Source: Lingula anatina
Lineage: Eukaryota; Brachiopoda; Lingulata; Lingulida; Lingulidae
DNA length: 64,000 nt
Reading direction: 5' to 3'
NCBI RefSeq assembly: GCF_001039355.2
Contig: NW_019775564.1
Span: 155,533-219,532, forward strand
A program made the translations under genes and the position numbers. Shown here in pieces: positions 58,148 through 64,000 of the stretch (position 1 is the stretch's first letter; every line of letters starts with the position of its first letter). A model generated the notes under the pieces. That model saw nothing but the letters and a program-made list of their open reading frames with translations, was not told the origin of the DNA and ran no database searches.

Positions 58148-59959
58148 TACCTAAGATTGGGTGACGAATAAATAGCTTTGTTTGAGCTTCCATCTTCTTT
58201 GCTTGCTTATCTGTTAAATAAATGGGGTGGATGAAAGATAATGGCATGAATCATTAGCTAATATGAGTTCTTTTCTGTATACATGCTCTTCCATGCAAAA
58301 ACAGTCACTCATTTTCCATTCAAATGCGAAGTAAGAATTCTAAGGTCCTTCAAATTTCATAGAAAAGAACTGGAAATAACCGCAATCATTCTTGTCGCTT
58401 AGAATCAACGAAAAGTTCACAGTATTGACTATCACGTATTCAAAATACCCAAAGCCAAAACTTATGTCATCTTACATGAAATCTAAATTATTTGCAGCCT
58501 ATAGATTTATTCGTCACTTGAAGTGACTTTTCTGAATCTCTTATTGTTTTATATTGGCATATCTACTCAGGGCTCTTTTAATATACGTTATGTTTTCTAT
58601 ATCATTTGCTTGTCGTTTTTATTAATATTTGTAAAATATTCGAATGTGATTGAACAAATTTAAGCGCAGCAAAAAAAAAAAAAAAAAAAAAAAAAATGTT
58701 TTCCCGAACAGATGGCAGTAAGGCGCGTGGTTTAAAATTGGATTTGAATCTCTCCACGGGGAGGGGGTTAATCTGGTTCACGTGTATCTCGATTGTGGCA
58801 CGCATATCAACACATATGTGCACACTGAGAGAGAAAGAGAGTCGTAATCACCGCTACCTTTATAGTTCTTTTTCTTCCTGTATTTGTTGTAATAAGTTTA
58901 AGAAGCTTTCTAATATCCAGCATGACTCGTCATCTATCTGGTTACAACACACAGCGCAACTAACACAATCAAGCGCGAAACAAACGGCACCGCATTCTTA
59001 CGTGTCACTTGGCCTTGTTTTATTTGGGTGTACCTGGAATTGGCAGAAAAAATTAACATCTGTGATGATAAATAAAAGGAAATGCGTAGAGATAGTTTGG
59101 GGTGAAGGACAAAAAAGAGTTTCTGTGACGTTAAAAGGTGGGGGGGGGGGTCCTGTGTCCTATCTATGAGGAGGTGGAGGGGGTTTCGAGGGGGGGGGGT
59201 AAAAATCTGATTATCTTAATGTCCACTGTTGTATGCATTTACTGGTTTACGTGAAGAAGACGTTGTTGTTCATAAATGTTTTACAATCATTTATTCATCA
59301 ACACCAAAAAGAATGGATAAATAAAACTTCATAAACGATAAAAAAAGATAAAACATGACTGAGTCCATGACTAGTCTTTCTGATCTTTACCCCGCTGCTA
59401 TGGTTATTTGACTGGCTTTTAACTTTTAGGATAATTGGAGGGGAACCGTTCAGTGATATTTTAAAATCTGTTTAAACAATGCAAAAATGAACATTGTCAT
59501 ATCACAGTTTATGAGGTGATGGTTTCATTTTAAAATCCACTATGGTTGATTTCCACTGGAGCTGATGAAGTAACGAAATTGTAAAATCGATATCACTCCT
59601 AAAATTTAAGATTAACATTCACAGCAGTATATACTACAAATCGTTGACAAGTTTTATTTAGGGATTAGATATGATTTTATTAGTCAAGAGACCGATATAA
59701 GCCTATGTTTAAAATAAATAAATAAATAAAGAAAGAAATAAAGAAAGAAAGAAAAAAAGAAAGAAATATATAAGCATTAAAATGCAGGAAAATAATAAGT
59801 TAGTAATTAGATGTATATCTAGCCAATATCTAATCAACAAGGAGTCAAACAATCTGCGCTCTGATAAAACAGGGACCGCTTAAATAGTTTACAAAAAATA
59901 AAGTCTCCGATTTAATAACTTTGTAACAGACTACTAGCAAACACTGTGGTCAGACAGTG

Positions 59960-59998
<39 letters not shown>

Positions 59999-60793
59999 CA
60001 GGGGCGGAAGGGGTACAAACTTTGAGTATCTGATTCAATGACTTTGTAACAGACAACGAGCAGACCCCGTGGTCAGACAGTACAAACGACCCAACTTACA
60101 CATGTATTTACATCACCTCATCCTTACACAGGTACACATATATGACCTACTTAATACCGCGCATTTGATTGTATGCACTGTTAGAATAACAACGTCAACG
60201 AGCTCATTTTTGGCCAAGTTACAACGTACAGTAGTCAACCTCTTCAACCAGGAAGTGATTTTTGATTGTTAAACGATAGCAGTAGGAGCATTCGCCTAAA
60301 GCAGAATAAGACCCGTTGGTATAGTCTTCCAGTTCTTCGTGTAAGTATCAACATGAAATGTACTTGTTTTAAGTGCATTGTTTAATTATTTTTTAATTGC
60401 ACAAAAGCATAAACAGTGCACTTGTAAATTGGCTTTGGAGTAATTGGTTATTTAAAATTGACGCCCAATGCACCCCCTACATTTCTCAATATGATCATCA
60501 ATCCTGGTGCGTTGTGTACATTGTATGACTTTTAAGTATTAAAATACTACTGATTTGGGGTATAGTGAACTGTTTTGATACCAATAACAAGCGACTTTAA
60601 TTATGGCATTGGCCCCCAGCTCAATAAAGCGTACTTTTTTCTGTATAAATGTATGGTATATATGGAGGTCGGATTACACCGTCCTCTTTGTCTGTGTCAT
60701 ATAAAATAATTTTATATATACGAGTATGTTCCTGTTTGAAAATAAAAACGACTTTCAATTTCAGGACCTGTTATAAAGAATTACCAGACGACA
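58148..60793. other. Intergenic/5' region of the second receptor gene
   Basis: No coding exon recognised. Holds an A run (58669-58695), G runs (59142-59152, 59191-59201), GAAA-rich DNA (59725-59765) and a (CA)n run (59961-59997). A possible 5' non-coding exon ends near 60340 (TTCTTCGTG|TAAGTATC region) and a TTTCAATTTCAG acceptor at 60753-60764 precedes the ATG at 60794. Confidence 0.5.
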
Positions 60794-63694
60794 ATGGATT
60801 TTGTAACATTTCTGTTCCTCTCCGCTGTATTCCATCTTTTCGATATAGCCTTCACTTCCACAGTGGTCAGTTCTTTTCCCAGCGGACAGACAACATTAGA
60901 GTTCAACAATCTGGCGATTAATAACGCCACTGGGGCCGTATATGTTGGAGCTGTTAATGTTCTTCACCGACTGGATGGTGACTTGCAACTGTTACAGAAC
61001 GTAACGACTGGACCAATCACGGATAGTCCATACTGTAGTCCACCTGGGTCTTATTATTCCTGCTCGCAAGGAACGCCAACAGACAACTACAACAAAATCC
61101 TAGTAGTAGACCAGTCTAGGGGTAAACTGATATCTTGTGGTAGCGTATACCAAGGTACTTGTGAGTCTCGACCAGTCACTAATTTATCACAGGTTATTCC
61201 ACATCGTGGTTCTGACCCTAGGGAAAATTACGTTGCCGCCAATTCTCCTGATGCTTCCACTGTGGCTTTTATAGCACCGGGGCCCAACTACCAGGACGTG
61301 TTATATGTGGCTGCTACATATACGGGACAGGGGGAGAGTGGTAGACTTCGGGAGCAGGTGGCAGCTGTTAGTAGCAGATCTCTTCAGACACTGGAATTAA
61401 CGAACTACAACGCTCTGTCTGGTATGGGAACGTATATAATCCTCTCCGATACTGTTCGAAGTACTTATCCAGTGCATTACGTTGCTGGGTTTTCATTGAA
61501 TGGCTATAGTTATTTCATCACAAACCAACAGACAACACTAACCAGCACAGAGTATGAATCGAGATTAGTTCGAATATGCCAGAATGATGCCGACTACTAC
61601 TCATACTTCGAAATGCCCTTGCATTGTGCAGGGGCCAATCCTAACGTGTGGTTCAATCTTGCAAAATCAGTATCGGTAGCCAAACTGGGAAATGATAATG
61701 TGCTAGTGGGTGTTTTTGTTAGAGGATCTAGTTCAACTTTGTGTGTATTTTCAATGGAGAGTATAAACGTGATAATAAAATACAAATACGAGCAGTGCTT
61801 CGCTGGAAATAGAAATACTGAAGCTACACATTTCCTTAGCGGTTCACGAAGTTGCGTTTCTTTCCCAGTAAGTTTACATTTTAATATATTCCACTACTTC
61901 TGTAAAGTTTACCTTACATTCTTCCAAATCTTTTAAACATGTATCCTGCTTTAGTGTACTGTCTATAACCAGTTCATCTACTTGGATTTTTCCCGTTCAT
62001 CACGCATTCTATATTAAGTACTTTCACCTCCACTGCAGTCATATAACTACGGGTCAAGCTACTGCAACCATGACTATGGTTGGAGGAATACTCCCCTGGT
62101 GTCAACCACCCCGGCAACATCAACCCCTGCTCTGACAGCCACGTCGTCCACATGGACAGTAGTAGCCACCACAACCACCACCAGCTACACTGTAGCTTTT
62201 GTAGGAACTGCTGACGGACAACTAAAGAAGGTGCCGCACAATTCAATAGTTGGTTTTAATTCTTACTGATTACGCGAACAGTACATAGCTGAATAATGTT
62301 TAATAATGCAAATATGAATGTTTAATAATGCAAATATGGTAAAATCTACCGAGTGAATGTATTATTTTAAAAGCGAGATTATGAATAAGTATTTTATATC
62401 AAGGTAGAGAAAGTCCTCTCATGTTAGTCCTTGTATGAAATGGCTAAAGAGGTTTCTCAAATGTATTCTAGCTACAGCGGTTTTTCTTCGCACTCTTTGT
62501 TCAAACTTAAGTTTTTTAAACATCCGTTGCATATATATCACCACATCTAAAAAGACTTTCGTGAAATTGTTTACCGTTAATAATATTTTCAGATATTAAT
62601 CCAGTCTAATACATCTGCTTTGGAATATGCATCGGTGCAAGTGTCAAGCGATCAGGTTAAAGATATACAGTTAGACGGTACAGGAGAGCACATGTATATT
62701 ATGACCAAATATAAGGTGAGTTCTATCTAGCTGGTATCATTAACGACTCAGGGAAGATAATGGAAAATCAACCCAAACTCACTAAATCTTGTAATTTCTG
62801 ATTGCTTAACCATGTCTTGAATTCGAAAACGCAGATATGAAAACAGGAAAGTCGAACATTTGAATATTGATATACAGACTACATGTATCTAAGTATTAGT
62901 GCAGGGCTTAATTATAATGAGACCAAAATATCATGTTAACCTGTATATCAAATAATTTCCAGGTCAGTAAGTTGAAGGTAGAAGACTGTGGTAGTTACAG
63001 TAGTTGTGATGAGTGTCTGGCATCAAGAGATCCGTTCTGTGGGTGGTGCAGTCTGGAAAACAAGTAAGAATATAATAAGATACGCCCGCAATTGAACGCT
63101 TATTGTTGCATACCTGATGGTAATAAACCCTCTTCGCTGTTTTACAAGTTCGGGAAACGGTTAAGAATGTTATTTGACCATATTTAAAGTAAAGTTTATT
63201 TGTTTTACAAACTTGGGGTTGTTCGGCAGATAATATAAATGGGGATGTTTATACCAAATGTACTGCTTCTTTGCTTCTTGGTGCATTTTTATATTAAGAA
63301 TCGTTCTTTGCCTGGTGAAGGTTGCAATGAAATGACTCTACACTAGTTTTGCATTAAGTGGCCATATGTTTTCTTTACTGTCTTGCCCGTTCCGCCACAG
63401 ATCATCTTAAATGCTAACACTGATAGTGTGACTGAAAAACTACATACATCCTCTTTTTTATCTCCTTAAATGTTATTTGGCAGCGTGCTATGTTATTGTA
63501 GGCCAGATTACAACCAGTCTCTTAATTTAAGAATTAAACCACCTGATCCACGTGTTTTACTTTCTAGATGTAGCAGAAAAAGTCAGTGCTCAAATGCAGA
63601 TAGCATTGAAAGATGGCTTCCCTTTGATAATGGACAATGTACCAAGATCAATACCATTTCACCATCAAACACACCTCTTGCCAGACCCACACAG
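60794..63694 (+). CDS. Second Sema/PSI receptor (plexin/MET-like), N-terminal exons
   Basis: Five exons: 60794-61867, 62039-62230, 62593-62715, 62963-63063, 63568-63694, all with AG/GT borders and continuous phase, 539 codons, running past the window. A hydrophobic signal peptide (FVTFLFLSAVFHLF) leads into a Sema domain: FNNLAINNATGAVYVGAVN, LVVDQSRGKLISCGSVYQG, DVLYVAATYTG, SRLVRICQNDADYYSY, VAFVGTADGQLKK. A Ser/Thr-rich loop sits inside (near 62095-62180). The fourth and fifth exons form PSI1 (DCGSYSSCDECLASRDPFCGWC, CSRKSQCS) and the RWLP segment seen in plexins. The Sema propeller is the ligand-binding head. Whether it continues into a kinase or plexin GAP cannot be seen here. Confidence 0.88.
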
Positions 63695-64000
63695 GTACCA
63701 ACAGTGGGTTTACACATCGGATTATTTCATATAATCAGTTTTTATTTCACTGGACATTGTTACCAACAATCTTTGTGTCTCCATCCATCGATCGAATAAA
63801 GTTGGCATAGTCCAGAATAGAACAACATTTAGTAATAGAGATTCACTGTTTTGCCACACTTGCTTCACTGTACATATGTACATCTGTGCGTAAGTGAGTG
63901 CTGTAAATCTTGTACGTTTTGTGTCCCTCATTAACTGAATTACCCGTGCAAACGGTGTTGTGACCAATCAAATGACCGCTAAACAACGTCATACACAGGA
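63695..64000 (+). other. Intron of the second receptor gene, cut by the window end
   Basis: Begins with a GTACCA donor at 63695. No further exon recognised before the end. Confidence 0.6.

Noticed and set aside
1-64000. tRNA, rRNA or CRISPR loci
   Set aside because: No cloverleaf with B-box, no rRNA core words, and no regularly spaced repeat array of CRISPR type was seen; the window is animal nuclear DNA.

Overview
The window is animal nuclear DNA. Nearly every confident gene is split by GT-AG introns whose phases agree across junctions. The families are metazoan: a mitochondrial carnitine/acylcarnitine carrier, a HEPN-NB-ARC-TPR STAND protein, an LRR-ROC-COR-CARD protein, and a plexin/MET-type receptor tyrosine kinase. 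The DNA is visibly AT-rich and full of microsatellites and transposon remains. An AT-rich marine invertebrate (lophotrochozoan or invertebrate deuterostome) fits best; the species cannot be fixed from sequence alone.

Layout. 1-1124: last three exons of an SLC25A20-like carrier (+). 2751-~4500: repeats of a Helentron-like family. 4674-5540: microsatellites and an ACGTTG-rich repeat. 6137-8115: dead DIRS retroelement (-). 8475-12694: two-exon HEPN/NB-ARC/15-TPR STAND gene (+). 14636-15513: broken class II CPD photolyase exons (-) enclosing two foldback elements. 15537-24394: repeat-rich, almost gene-free. 24395-27520: two-exon LRR-ROC-COR gene ending in a CARD-like fold (-). 28066-28195: an orphan exon candidate (-). 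28196-33470: essentially gene-free. 33470-39836: a tandem segmental duplication of about 2 kb in which each copy took a different later transposon; comparing the copies gives clean filled/empty sites. 41605-42783: a perfect 589-bp repeat around a single N, probably an assembly seam. 43138-52675: 19 exons of a receptor with plexin-like PSI/IPT ectodomain, one membrane helix and a MET/RON-type kinase (+). 53472-58147: a nearly complete Ty3/gypsy element with LTRs, PBS, PPT and TSD (-). 60794-63694: signal peptide, Sema and first PSI exons of a second receptor of the same kind (+), running off the window.

The most interesting points are: (1) a plexin-style multi-PSI ectodomain joined to a MET-type kinase, lying beside a second gene that supplies exactly the N-terminal modules the first one lacks; (2) an 84-bp triplication covering a splice acceptor and exon start inside the kinase, creating two decoy acceptors that lead to a stop; (3) a 1,841-bp TIR element with a YqaJ-nuclease fragment entering from one end and a THAP-domain fragment from the other, with its empty site 4 kb away; (4) a Helentron-like insertion without target duplication, also with its empty site. 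The STAND and ROC-COR-CARD genes are plausible innate immune sensors, but that role is inferred from family knowledge only.
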